DNA from: Spirochaetia bacterium UBA5763
Lineage (GTDB): Bacteria > Spirochaetota > UBA4802 > UBA5550
Length of the DNA: 64,000 nucleotides
NCBI GenBank assembly: GCA_002418835.1
Contig: DIEX01000034.1
Span: 220,182-284,181 of the forward strand
Reading direction: 5' to 3'
Part shown: piece by piece, positions 1 through 8,208 of the stretch
How positions within the stretch are numbered: position 1 is the stretch's first letter
How the letters are laid out: each line of letters begins with the position of its first letter
Translations under genes and position numbers: made by a program
The notes under the pieces: model-generated
Seen by the model: only the letters and a program-made list of their open reading frames with translations
What the model was told of the DNA's origin: nothing
Databases searched by the model: none

Positions 1-1506
1 CCCTTCAGAGGATTCAGGCTGAGAAATATTAAACCGTATATCTTATCTGTAGTATCTGTTGTTTTAATCACTCTTTTAAATCTTGTTATAGTAAACCTCA
101 CCGGATACTGGACTATAGCATTAATCTATCTCCTGTATATTACAGCAATTGCAATGGTTGTTGAAAGAATTCCGGTTTTTGTAGCGGCATTACTCAGTTC
201 TATTGCCTGGAATTTTCTTTTTATTCCCCCGATACTGACTTTCAGGATAGCCCGTATTGAAGATATAGCAATGTTTATCACATACTTTGTCATAGCTTTT
301 ATAGTCGGGGGCCTTACGTCAAAGCTGAGAGAAAAGGAGTGGGCACTTACCCTGCGCGAAAAGCGGATCACGGAACTATATGATTTTTCAATTCTGCTCG
401 GCGGTGCAACTGATATTGAAAGCGTTATCCGGATTTCAGCGGGTTACATTGAAGAGCAGCTCGGGGCAAAGTCCGCGTTTATACTTACTGATGACACAGG
501 GGGGCTGCATCCGGAGGTACACAGCGGAAGTTCACTTGATGCTGATGAAAATATGCATGGTGTGGCGGAATGGGTTTTTAAAAACAGAAAACATGCAGGA
601 ACAGGAACTGACACTCTCTCGCAAGCTAATGGGCTCTTTATCCCGCTTAATGCGGGGGGCCATGTAATTGGTGTTATCTGTATAAGGAGAAATGACGGGA
701 AGGAACTGAGCTATGAACAGAATAATTTTCTCACAGGTATTCTTTACCAGATATCACTCAGGATAGAGCGTGAGATTCTGTCAGCCGCGAGCAGAAAGAC
801 ACAACTGATAATGGAATCAGAACGTATTTACAGGATTCTGCTTGATTCGATTTCACATGAGCTGCGTACACCCCTTACAACAATAACAGGCGCAGCAAGC
901 AGCCTTCTTGATGAGGTAGTCAGCTCAAAACCTCATATAAGGAATGCCCTTCTAAAGGAGCTATGCCGGGCAAGCAACAGGATGAACAGACTTGTTGATA
1001 ATCTTCTTGATATGAGCAGGCTTGAGGCAGGAATGATGAAACTTGAAATTCATGAACACGATATTAATGATCTGGTCAATGTTGTTATTAAGACCATTGA
1101 GGGGGAACTGGATGATCATAAAGTTTTAATTGACATACCTTCCGGCCTGCCGATGATAAATTGTGATTTTGTTTTAATGGAGCAGACCATTATAAACCTG
1201 GTTTATAATGCATTAATTCATACACCGGCAGGTACGGAAATTAAAATCAGCGCAAAGACAGATAACAATGATTATATTATTGCTGTCAGTGATAACGGCC
1301 CGGGATTCAGTCCGGGTGAGATCCCGTATCTGTTCGACAGGTTCCTCCGCGGAGCCACATCGGGACCGGGAGGGACAGGGCTTGGTTTATCTATCTGCCG
1401 TGCCATAGTTGAAGCACATAGCGGAAACATTACTGCCCGGAACCGGGGTGAAAGCGGCGCTGAGTTTGTAATAACAATACCATTGGAATTAACTGAAGGT
1501 AACTGA
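1..1506 (+). CDS. kdpD: KdpD-type sensor histidine kinase, C-terminal part (5' end outside window)
   Basis: The reading frame is open from base 1, so the N-terminal KdpD cytoplasmic sensor and UspA-like part lie upstream of the window. What is visible is a run of hydrophobic membrane segments (DUF4118-like, about bases 30-330), a GAF-like region (about 380-760), a HisKA dimerisation helix with the phospho-acceptor motif SHELRTPL near base 855, and a HATPase domain ending with DNGPGF and GGTGLGLSI motifs. KdpD kinases sense low potassium or turgor and phosphorylate KdpE. The stop codon overlaps the kdpE start by one base (TGATG), so the two are translationally coupled. kdpFABC is expected upstream but not visible. 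Confidence 0.9.
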   Translation, partial: PFRGFRLRNIKPYILSVVSVVLITLLNLVIVNLTGYWTIALIYLLYITAIAMVVERIPVFVAALLSSIAWNFLFIPPILTFRIARIEDIAMFITYFVIAFIVGGLTSKLREKEWALTLREKRITELYDFSILLGGATDIESVIRISAGYIEEQLGAKSAFILTDDTGGLHPEVHSGSSLDADENMHGVAEWVFKNRKHAGTGTDTLSQANGLFIPLNAGGHVIGVICIRRNDGKELSYEQNNFLTGILYQISLRIEREILSAASRKTQLIMESERIYRILLDSISHELRTPLTTITGAASSLLDEVVSSKPHIRNALLKELCRASNRMNRLVDNLLDMSRLEAGMMKLEIHEHDINDLVNVVIKTIEGELDDHKVLIDIPSGLPMINCDFVLMEQTIINLVYNALIHTPAGTEIKISAKTDNNDYIIAVSDNGPGFSPGEIPYLFDRFLRGATSGPGGTGLGLSICRAIVEAHSGNITARNRGESGAEFVITIPLELTEGN

Positions 1507-2192
1507 TGAGTGAGGGCCCTGTAATACTTATTATAGATGATGAGGCACAGATTAGAAGGATGCTCAGGCTTAGCCTTGAAGCTCACGGGTATCATGTTAA
1601 AGAGGCCACAACATCCCAGGAAGGGTTACAGCAGGTTGCCATGTCCAGGCCGGATTTGATTATTCTTGATCTTAATCTTCCTGACAGGGATGGCCTGAAC
1701 ACATTGAAAGATATAAGAGAGTGGAGTAAAACACCAGTAATAGTTCTCTCTGTTAAGAATTCTGAAAAAGATAAAATAGATCTTCTTGATGCCGGGGCAG
1801 ATGATTATCTCACAAAGCCGTTCAGTATGGGGGAACTACTTGCGCGTATAAGAGCGGCCCTGCGCCACAGCATCCCTGATGGTAATGATGGAGTATTTAT
1901 AACCGGTAATCTTACGATTGATTTTGTCAGGCGCGTTGTTCTGAAAAATGGTGAAGAGATAAAATTGACACCAACCGAATACTCGTTTCTTAAGATTCTT
2001 GCTCAGAATGCGGGTAAAGTACTGACCCATAATCAGATCATTGACGAGCTATGGGGAGCCAATTCGCAGCCCGATACAAGTTACCTGAGGGTTTATGCGT
2101 TACAGATCAGGAAAAAAATTGAGGATGATCCGGCAAAACCTGAGTTTTTAATAACAGAGCCTGGAGTGGGTTACAGGCTTGTATGCAGGTGA
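1506..2192 (+). CDS. kdpE: KdpE-type response regulator (OmpR family)
   Basis: This 228-residue protein has the usual two-domain OmpR/KdpE layout. The N-terminal receiver has an acidic pocket (IIDDEA), phospho-acceptor aspartate in LILDLNLPD, and conserved Lys in LTKPFS. The C-terminal winged helix (from about residue 125) carries LTPTEYSFLKIL and ends in a typical GVGYRL motif. It starts inside the stop of the upstream kinase, which supports a cognate pair. Family knowledge predicts that it activates a kdpFABC potassium-uptake operon. That operon is not in the window, so the target is inferred. Confidence 0.93.
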   Translation: MSEGPVILIIDDEAQIRRMLRLSLEAHGYHVKEATTSQEGLQQVAMSRPDLIILDLNLPDRDGLNTLKDIREWSKTPVIVLSVKNSEKDKIDLLDAGADDYLTKPFSMGELLARIRAALRHSIPDGNDGVFITGNLTIDFVRRVVLKNGEEIKLTPTEYSFLKILAQNAGKVLTHNQIIDELWGANSQPDTSYLRVYALQIRKKIEDDPAKPEFLITEPGVGYRLVCR

Positions 2193-2373
2193 AATGTAAA
2201 TACTGCTGAATATTAAAAAATTTTTCTGATAATGGAAAGGAGCTGGATGAGTGCCCGCTTCAATAAAGGTTAACACTATTGGCCGACAAGCCGGGATTCT
2301 ATTGTATTGCTCCATAGTGCTGAGTTTAAGCAAAATCTCCGGGCTGCTGCCATGTTTTTCAGCGGGGTTTTTA

Positions 2374-2417
2374 TAAAAAAAATGAGCGCCCGGCAGTTTG
2401 TATACAGGGCACTCATT
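2374..2417 (-). terminator. Rho-independent terminator
   Basis: Read on the minus strand, an imperfect 11-bp stem (AATGAGTGCCC paired with GGGCGCTCATT) is followed by a run of seven T. It begins a few bases after the stop codon of the small gene at 2422-2619 and probably ends that transcript. Confidence 0.75.
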
Positions 2418-2421
2418 TCTT

Positions 2422-2619
2422 TTATTTCTTTTTCCCTTTTTTATATGAGGTTACAAGAGGGGACATACCATCCGGTATATCATCAGTCTCCTCAATATCT
2501 TTTTTTACCGGTCTTTCACGGATATAATACTGCCCAAGCCTCTTGTATATTATAAAATCAGGGAGGCTTTTTCTAATTTCATCTATATTCCTTTTGGGAT
2601 TTAATTCTATTTTTGCCAT
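2422..2619 (-). CDS. Small hypothetical protein, paralogous to the N-terminus of the neighbouring gene
   Basis: A 65-residue basic protein. I place the start at the ATG at 2619 because AAAGGAG lies just upstream; an in-frame ATG at 2652 has no such site. The protein begins MAKIELNP and contains a stretch (DFIIYKRLGQYYIRERP) that lines up with the first ~40 residues of the gene at 2781-3404 (MADVRLNP..., DLVFYEYNGKTRVRRKG). The two are probably paralogous, this one lacking the C-terminal beta domain. I do not recognise a function. A terminator follows directly. Confidence 0.6.
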   Translation of the reverse strand: MAKIELNPKRNIDEIRKSLPDFIIYKRLGQYYIRERPVKKDIEETDDIPDGMSPLVTSYKKGKKK

Positions 2620-2780
2620 CAATATACTCCTTTTATTATAGAAAGCCTGCATCCCGCTTTAGTCCCTTGTTATGCTGTGAAGTTTAGCGTGATACAGGCT
2701 GATGTTATTTACTCCCCGCATGTGCAGACATCCATTAAAAGTTTAACAAGATTAAGGAGCTGCCATGCAGGGTTACTTTT

Positions 2781-3404
2781 TCAGTTACCGGCTGTGCATA
2801 TAACACCCGTTGAGGCGGAGACTTCAGTGGCGTTGTCATATTCAGCATCTGTGACTGCCGCATAGACAAAGTATTCCGCACCGGGTATCAGCCCGTTTAT
2901 TGTGAAGGGGGATTCAGGAGATATCCCGCTGCTGTGCATTGTAAAACCTTCATATTCAGTTTCGCTGTCACGTCTTTTGGTAAAGAAGTTAATGAAGCGG
3001 CCTGAACTTCCACCTGTAATTTCAAATGAACATGTTATTTCACCTGATTGTCCGGGTAGTGCACTGAATGAAGAAAGCTTAAGTGTGCCGAGCTGTTTAA
3101 AAAGCTCAACCGGTTCGCCTGCTCTCTGCTTATCAAAATTCTCACTTGAGTAGGCGTTGTTACCTTTTCTTTTTTTCTTAGATGCCCATGCCTGCCATCC
3201 CATGTGCATGATCCCGTTCATGGATGCCCAGTCGCGTACAAGTTCTGCTAATGAATTGCGTACAAGAACCTGCTTTGCTGTTTTAGGGTTTTTGGGTATA
3301 CCCTTTCTTCTTACCCTGGTTTTTCCATTGTACTCATAAAAGACGAGATCGCCTATCTGCTTTTTAAAAGCTTCAAATACGGGATTCAATCTGACATCTG
3401 CCAT
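2781..3404 (-). CDS. Hypothetical protein with fibronectin-III-like C-terminus
   Basis: 207 residues with no signal peptide or membrane segment. The N-terminal ~105 residues are basic (RVRRKGIPKNPKTAKQVLVRN, WASKKKRKGNNAYSS) and resemble a family often found in phage-like or spirochaetal/bacteroidete small proteins (DUF6266-like, a tentative match). The C-terminal ~90 residues have the alternating beta-strand pattern of a fibronectin type III fold, including INGLIPGAEYFVYAAVTD. A purine-rich Shine-Dalgarno (AGGAAGG) precedes the ATG at 3404. It is followed 160 bases later by its short paralogue. Function unknown. Confidence 0.65.
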   Translation of the reverse strand: MADVRLNPVFEAFKKQIGDLVFYEYNGKTRVRRKGIPKNPKTAKQVLVRNSLAELVRDWASMNGIMHMGWQAWASKKKRKGNNAYSSENFDKQRAGEPVELFKQLGTLKLSSFSALPGQSGEITCSFEITGGSSGRFINFFTKRRDSETEYEGFTMHSSGISPESPFTINGLIPGAEYFVYAAVTDAEYDNATEVSASTGVICTAGN

Positions 3405-3579
3405 TTTTTTTACCTTCCTATTCGGTATAAATTTTTGTTTTCAGCAGCCCGGTACTGCTGATTAGCGCTAATTTATAGTTTATTTCGTAACTCACATACT
3501 AAATATTAAGCAAATTTTTTTATACTCCAATTTTTTATTTAATTTTTAATATATAAACAAACTGTATATGTTGTTGAGT

Positions 3580-3667
3580 TTTCAGGCGCTGCACAGGCTT
3601 TGCACAGGAGCAGCACAGGCGCTGCACAGGCTTTACCATTGCTTAACACAGGTATTACACAGGAGGA
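3580..3667. repeat. Degenerate 11-bp tandem array (core GCACAGG)
   Basis: GCACAGG occurs at 3591, 3602, 3613 and 3624, exactly 11 bp apart. The related ACACAGG is at 3646 and 3657, in the same register, with one degenerate unit at 3635. A partial CAGG unit sits at 3583-3586, 11 bp before the first. A further out-of-register GCACAGG lies at 3698. One-helical-turn spacing just upstream of the promoter of a restriction-modification gene suggests an iterated protein-binding site, but a neutral tandem repeat cannot be excluded. Confidence 0.75.
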
Positions 3668-3747
3668 AGAGGGTGGTGATGCCGTGTACTGAAATTTGCA
3701 CAGGAGCGGTTTGGAGTTTACTCTTACATGGTGATTGTATTTTCATG

Positions 3748-3778
3748 TTGACATTCACCGCTCCAATAATAGTATATT
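3748..3778 (+). promoter_or_regulatory. Candidate sigma70-like promoter of the restriction-modification gene
   Basis: A perfect -35 box TTGACA at 3748-3753 is followed after 16 bases by TAGTAT (3770-3775); TATATT at 3773-3778 is an alternative -10 with a 19-base spacer. It lies 40 bases before the coding start at 3815 and 80 bases after the 11-bp array. Confidence 0.5.
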
Positions 3779-3814
3779 GATGTATTTTGAATATAAAATT
3801 CAGACAGGCCGGTT

Positions 3815-6800
3815 ATGACAGCAACCATTGAGCAGCTTAAAGAGAAGATTGAACTATTCCGTAAAAACATAAAAGACTACAAAAGCAAAAACTATGACGA
3901 GTATAACACCCGTGCTGATTTTATAGATGTGCTCTTCGCTTCACTGGGGTGGGACATGTACAATGAGCAGAAGATTATTGAGCAGTTCCGTGAGGTTGTG
4001 CGTGAAGATAAAATCGTAATTGAGGGGAGCAAAAGGGCTCCTGACTACTCCTTTCGTATCGGGCCGCATATTGTATTTTATGTTGAGGCTAAGAAACCTT
4101 CTGTTGATGTAAAGAATGATTACGTCCCTGCGCTTCAGCTTAGAAGATATGCGTATACGCGCGGGCTTGCTCTCTCAATTGTAACTGACTTTGAGGAGAT
4201 TGCTGTTTACGATACAAGGATTAAGCCTGACAAAAAAGACAGCGCTGCTGTTGCCCGTGTATTCTACTGCACTTATGATGAACTTTTTTTATCGTGCAAG
4301 ATTGAAGGATATGAAACTAACTTCGATTTTCTGCTTAACACATTCGGCAAACAGGCTGTGCTTAACGGCAGCTTTAACCGCTATGTTGAAACAAACAAGA
4401 AGGGTACAACTTCAGTTGATAAGGGATTTCTTGAACTGCTTAATAAATGGCGTGAGAAGCTTGCGGAGAGCATCGCTCTTAAGAATGAGGATATTGATGA
4501 GTATAACCTCAACATTGTTGTGCAGAAGCTCATTGACAGGCTGATATTCCTGCGTATTGCTGAAGACAGGCTTATTGAGAAGCCTGACCTGCTCCACGAA
4601 GCAGCGCATAAGCAAGGGGCTGCAACCCATTGTTATACCGAGCTAAACAATATCTTTGCTGTTGCTGATGTTAAGTATAACTCAAGCCTCTTTTCATCAG
4701 AGCCCTGGATGATGGCGCTCAATGTTGATGATAAGGTGCTGAATGAAATTATTGACGAGATGTATCCCCCTAAGTGCCCCTATGAGTTTTCTGTGTTACC
4801 TATTGAGATTCTTGGGCATGCTTATGAGCAGTTTTTAGGTAAGACTATTAAGTTTACGCGCAAAACAAAGTTCGGGCATTCAATAGAGATTGAAGAGAAG
4901 CCGGAGGTGCGTAAAGCTGGCGGCGTTTATTATACTCCGGATTATATTGTTGATTATATTGTTGAGAATACGGTTGGAGTGAAGCTGAATGGCATCGGCA
5001 ATTCAAGCACCGGCACTACCGGCCCCCGCGCCCACTTCGACAAGCTCAGTGCATCGTCCGGAGTTCACAGTGAAAGTCCTTACGATGAAGGTACTCGCAG
5101 TGAAGGCCCCCACACCCCCGGAGGGGGCAAGGCTGGCAAGGCAGAGAAGACTATGAAGCCGCTTGCACCGGAGGAGGTTACTGCAATTAAGATTATTGAT
5201 CCTGCCTGCGGGTCGGGGTCTTTTCTCATTGGTGCTTATGATTACCTTATCAGGTATCACATTGAGTATTACGTTAAAAATAAAACACGGCGTGAGAAGG
5301 CTTTATCAGCAGGGATAATCTACCAGGCAGGGGAGGAGAAGTACAAGCTCTCAACAAAAACTAAGTCAGAGATTCTTGTTAATAATATTTTTGGTGTTGA
5401 TATTGACCCCCAGGCTGTGGAGGTTACAAAGCTTTCACTGCTTCTCAAAGTTCTGGAGGATGAGAATCTTGAGTACAGGGAGCAGCTTTTCAAGACTGAG
5501 CAGATGCATCTTTTGCCTGACCTTTCAAAGAACATCAAGTGCGGGAATTCGCTTATTGGTAGTGATTATTATGCTGATAAAAACCTGACGATGTTCGGGC
5601 AGGAGGAGATGCGGAAGGTTAATGTTTTTGACTGGGAGGATGAGTTTAAGACCTCACCCCCCGGCCCCCTCTCCTCGAAGGAGATGGGGGGAAAGGCTTC
5701 CGGTTGCGAATGGGGATTCGATTGTGTTATAGGGAATCCGCCGTATGTGAGGCAGGAGCTTTTATCTGAATCTAAGGATTACTTCCAGAAGCATTATAAA
5801 ACATTTCAGGGGACTGCTGACCTTTATGTCTGTTTTATGGAGAAGGGTTATAACCTTTTAAGAGAGGGCGGGCTTTTTAGCTATATTGTTGCAAACAAGT
5901 GGATGCGGGCAAACTACGCGAAGAGTTTAAGGGATTGGCTGTCGAAGAAAGATATTGTTGAGATAATTGATTTCGGTGATCTCCCGGTGTTTCAGCAGGC
6001 AACGACATATCCATGTATTTTCTGTATAAGGAAGGGTGAGCCATCTGGTAAGTTATCAGCGGTGAATGTTGATGATCTGAATTTCAGTTCGCTTGGGGAA
6101 TATGTAAAAGATAAAAAATTTGATATAGAGCAGGGGAGGCTGTCAGTAGACGGGTGGCACCTGACAAATACAGCGGAGCTTGATCTCCTTGAGAAGATTA
6201 AAAGCAAAGGTGTGCCTCTTGAGCAGTATGTTGAAGGGAAGATTTTTTACGGTATAAAGACCGGTTTCAATGAAGCCTTTGTAATAGATGAAGAGACAAA
6301 GAACAGGCTTATTGCCGAAGACCCGAAAAGTGCAGAGATTATAAAACCTTTTCTTGCAGGGAGAGATATTAAGAGGTATGCGCCGCTTGAAACAGGAAAA
6401 AATTTAATTTTAATTCCGCGTGGATGGACAAAAGCAAATGGCGGTAATGATAAAAACGCATGGAGCATTTTATCGGGAAAGTATCCGGCAGTTGCAAATT
6501 ACCTGAACCAGTATGAAGAGCCGTGTTTAAAGAGATATGATAAAGGTGATTACTGGTGGGAGTTGCGAGCCTGTGATTATTATGATGAGTTTGAGAAAGA
6601 GAAGATAATATATCCTAATATTTTAAAGAAGCCTGAATTTACTTTTGATGAAGAAGCATTATACACAAATCAAAAGTGTTTTATAATGCCTACAAATAAT
6701 AAATATTTACTTGGTATATTAAATTCGAGTATTACTTTTTTTCTTTTTAGACAGCTACTACCTAAGCTACGTGGTGATTTCTATGAGCCAAGCTATATCT

Positions 6801-7042
6801 ATTTCAAAACTTTTCCGATTAAACAGATCTCTGATGATAAAAGAGATATTGAATTAAAAGATAAAATAATCAACTCTGTTGATTCAATGCTTGAATCCCA
6901 GAAACAACTACAATCCGCAAAAACAGACTCCGATAGAAAAATTTTTCACCAGAAGATCGATGCCATTGATAAGCAGATAGATCTCCTTGTGTATGAACTG
7001 TACGGGCTTTCTGAGGATGAGATTAAGATTGTGGAGGGGTAA
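3815..7042 (+). CDS. Type IIG restriction-modification enzyme (fused nuclease and N6-adenine methyltransferase)
   Basis: A 1075-residue single-chain enzyme. The N-terminus has a HsdR_N/PD-(D/E)XK-type nuclease domain (PDYSF... VEAKKP, about residues 70-95). A helical region follows, then YYTPDYIVDYIV and the adenine-methyltransferase SAM motif DPACGSGSF (about residue 461) and catalytic NPPY (about 638). The C-terminal third resembles a TaqI/Eco57I-type target-recognition domain (IKPFLAGRDIKRY... near 850). Such enzymes methylate and cut DNA without separate subunits. Two stretches rich in Pro/Gly/Ser are unlike homologues and correspond to genomic repeats inserted in frame (about residues 399-440 and 612-627), next to motifs I and IV. 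No separate specificity gene is present. Whether the enzyme is still active is unclear. Confidence 0.85.
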   Translation: MTATIEQLKEKIELFRKNIKDYKSKNYDEYNTRADFIDVLFASLGWDMYNEQKIIEQFREVVREDKIVIEGSKRAPDYSFRIGPHIVFYVEAKKPSVDVKNDYVPALQLRRYAYTRGLALSIVTDFEEIAVYDTRIKPDKKDSAAVARVFYCTYDELFLSCKIEGYETNFDFLLNTFGKQAVLNGSFNRYVETNKKGTTSVDKGFLELLNKWREKLAESIALKNEDIDEYNLNIVVQKLIDRLIFLRIAEDRLIEKPDLLHEAAHKQGAATHCYTELNNIFAVADVKYNSSLFSSEPWMMALNVDDKVLNEIIDEMYPPKCPYEFSVLPIEILGHAYEQFLGKTIKFTRKTKFGHSIEIEEKPEVRKAGGVYYTPDYIVDYIVENTVGVKLNGIGNSSTGTTGPRAHFDKLSASSGVHSESPYDEGTRSEGPHTPGGGKAGKAEKTMKPLAPEEVTAIKIIDPACGSGSFLIGAYDYLIRYHIEYYVKNKTRREKALSAGIIYQAGEEKYKLSTKTKSEILVNNIFGVDIDPQAVEVTKLSLLLKVLEDENLEYREQLFKTEQMHLLPDLSKNIKCGNSLIGSDYYADKNLTMFGQEEMRKVNVFDWEDEFKTSPPGPLSSKEMGGKASGCEWGFDCVIGNPPYVRQELLSESKDYFQKHYKTFQGTADLYVCFMEKGYNLLREGGLFSYIVANKWMRANYAKSLRDWLSKKDIVEIIDFGDLPVFQQATTYPCIFCIRKGEPSGKLSAVNVDDLNFSSLGEYVKDKKFDIEQGRLSVDGWHLTNTAELDLLEKIKSKGVPLEQYVEGKIFYGIKTGFNEAFVIDEETKNRLIAEDPKSAEIIKPFLAGRDIKRYAPLETGKNLILIPRGWTKANGGNDKNAWSILSGKYPAVANYLNQYEEPCLKRYDKGDYWWELRACDYYDEFEKEKIIYPNILKKPEFTFDEEALYTNQKCFIMPTNNKYLLGILNSSITFFLFRQLLPKLRGDFYEPSYIYFKTFPIKQISDDKRDIELKDKIINSVDSMLESQKQLQSAKTDSDRKIFHQKIDAIDKQIDLLVYELYGLSEDEIKIVEG
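5010..5135. repeat. In-frame repeat insertion in the methyltransferase gene (first)
   Basis: Within the restriction-modification gene, a GC-rich stretch contains CACTTCGACAAGCTCAGTG, a widespread bacterial intergenic repeat type, followed by related repeated segments (CAGTGAAAGT..., CGCAGTGAAGG, and CACCCCCGGAGGGGG). It lies between the YTPDYIVDYIVENTVG motif and the SAM-binding motif and keeps the frame open. Family members normally have only a short linker here. Confidence 0.6.
5650..5696. repeat. In-frame copy of the MITE left-end palindrome (second insertion)
   Basis: The segment starts GACCTCACCCCCCGG and contains CCCTCTCC, loop, GGAGATGGGG. This is the same palindrome that forms the left end of the MITE-like copies at 7050 and 7596. 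It encodes TSPPGPLSSKEMGG, just before the catalytic NPPY motif of the methyltransferase, without breaking the frame. Confidence 0.7.
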
Positions 7043-7049
7043 CCTCACA

Positions 7050-7213
7050 GACCTCACCCCCAGCCCCTCTCCTCGAGGAGAGGAGTGACTGTGGCAGAAT
7101 TTTTTTGCTGGTATAAAAATTTTTTAAAATAAAAAGATTTTGATCGTATCCATAAGTATAGGATTCTAATTCCCTCTTCTCATTGAGGAGAAGGGGGTTA
7201 GGGGGATGAGGTC
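7050..7213. mobile_element. MITE-like element, copy A
   Basis: About 164 bp. The left end (GACCTCACCCCCAGCCCC...) and the right end (...GGGGGATGAGGTC) are imperfect inverted repeats of ~35-40 bp, each itself a palindrome built on CCCTTCTCC/GGAGAAGGGG. They enclose an AT-rich centre. Copy B at 7596-7761 is nearly identical over the last ~125 bp (7090-7214 against 7639-7762, only a few substitutions and one indel). There is no transposase inside, so a non-autonomous element is inferred. Its right end supplies GAGG as the Shine-Dalgarno of the next gene. Confidence 0.7.
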
Positions 7214-7216
7214 AAA

Positions 7217-7588
7217 ATGGCAGAAAAAAGTATAACACGTAATCAACGGGTTTCATCAGTTAAAGTTGAACTTTCCCGTGAATTGCGTAAGGGAATGACC
7301 GAAGCTGAGAATGTTTTCTGGGATATGGTCAGGGACAGGAGAATGTTCGGTCTGAAATTCAGGAGGCAGCAGATTATTGATGGCTTCATTGTTGATTTTT
7401 ACTGCGACAGCCTGGGACTGTGTATTGAGATTGATGGTGGTGTTCATGATACTGATAAACAACAGGAGTATGACAGGTTAAGATCCGAGGCTCTTGAGTT
7501 GAGGAAACTGAAGATTATGCGGTTTAGGAATGAAGAGGTACTGAATGATATTGATTCGGTCAAAGCAATGATTTTTGAATTGATGTAA
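7217..7588 (+). CDS. DUF559 (Vsr-like) endonuclease-domain protein
   Basis: 123 residues matching the DUF559 pattern almost throughout: RELRKGMTEAENVFWDMVRD, then GLKFRRQQIIDGFIVDFYC, then IEIDGGVHD and RFRNEEVLND. The acidic residues in VDFYC and IEIDG correspond to a PD-(D/E)XK-like nuclease core related to Vsr and RecB-type nucleases; cellular substrates of the family are not established. The gene fills almost the whole interval between two MITE-like copies. Its Shine-Dalgarno (GAGG, 5 bases before ATG) lies in the right end of the upstream copy, which suggests gene and repeats form one mobile cassette. Confidence 0.85.
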   Translation: MAEKSITRNQRVSSVKVELSRELRKGMTEAENVFWDMVRDRRMFGLKFRRQQIIDGFIVDFYCDSLGLCIEIDGGVHDTDKQQEYDRLRSEALELRKLKIMRFRNEEVLNDIDSVKAMIFELM

Positions 7589-7595
7589 TCTTTTA

Positions 7596-7761
7596 GACCT
7601 CATCCCCCGGCCCCTTCTCCACATGGAGAAGGGGAGGTTGTGGCAGAATTTTTTTGCTGATATAAAAATTTTTTAAAATAAAAAGATTTGATCGTATCCA
7701 TAAATACAGGATTATAATTCCCTCTTCTCATTGAGGAGAAGGGGGTTAGGGGGATGAGGTC
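7596..7761. mobile_element. MITE-like element, copy B
   Basis: About 166 bp in the same orientation as copy A, starting GACCTCATCCCCCGGCCCC and ending GGGGGATGAGGTC. The central AT-rich part is almost identical to copy A. It differs by few bases, including the length of a T run and TATAGG versus TACAGG. It lies 7 bases after the DUF559 stop codon and 5 bases before the ASCH gene start. Confidence 0.7.
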
Positions 7762-7766
7762 ACTAT

Positions 7767-8109
7767 ATGAATGATATCAGAAGAGCAATAAGTATCCGTC
7801 AGCCATTTGTTGAAGCTATCCTTGATGGTAAAAAGAAAATTGAATACAGATCACGAAAAACCAATATCAGGGAACGTGTTTATATATACGCGAGTCTTGG
7901 TATGCGTGAAGAAGAAGATTTTAAAAGAGTTCGGGTATTATTCGGATAAATGTCCGCGCGGTGTAATTGTAGGCACAGTGGAGATTGTTGATTGTACCGG
8001 TGTTGAAGGTGATTATGAAATTCATCTTGCTAATCCTGAAAGACTGGAAACATTCCTGAAGCCGGTCAATCAGCCGCAGCCGATGTTCTGGATTCCGCAG
8101 TTTGAATAA
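7767..8109 (+). pseudogene. ASCH-domain protein, frameshifted
   Basis: Two overlapping frames together make one ASCH domain. The first (from ATG 7767) gives ISIRQPFVEAILDGKKKIEYRS and VYIYASLG. The second continues with KEFGYYSDKCPRGVIVGTVE, ending QPMFWIPQFE at 8109. Deleting one T in TTTTAAAA at 7919-7926 would restore a ~114-residue protein. ASCH domains have a PUA-like fold and are thought to bind RNA or modified nucleotides. The Shine-Dalgarno GAGG comes from the right end of MITE copy B. The break could be a true mutation, phase variation in the homopolymer, or a sequencing or assembly error. Confidence 0.75.
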
Positions 8110-8208
8110 ATTTGTATGGCCTTAGTGAAGGAGGTCAGGTCCGTAATTAAACAGTTAAAATTTTTTTACTTGCCATAATCTTACAGAAAAATTAATGTCC
8201 AAATCTCT

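Larger units (their letters stand above)
3405..3814. other. 410-bp intergenic region holding a repeat array and a promoter
   Basis: AT-rich region between the minus-strand hypothetical gene and the restriction-modification gene. It has no convincing gene; the short open frames across the array are products of its repetition. It contains the 11-bp-period array (3580-3667) and a sigma70-like promoter (3748-3778), listed separately. Confidence 0.7.

Noticed and set aside
3580..3704. CRISPR-like array
   Set aside because: The units are only 11 bp with no spacers of usual length, and no cas genes are present.
3568..3780. 70-residue reading frame over the repeat array
   Set aside because: Its sequence is just the repeat translated (ALHRLCTGA...), and it has no ribosome-binding site.
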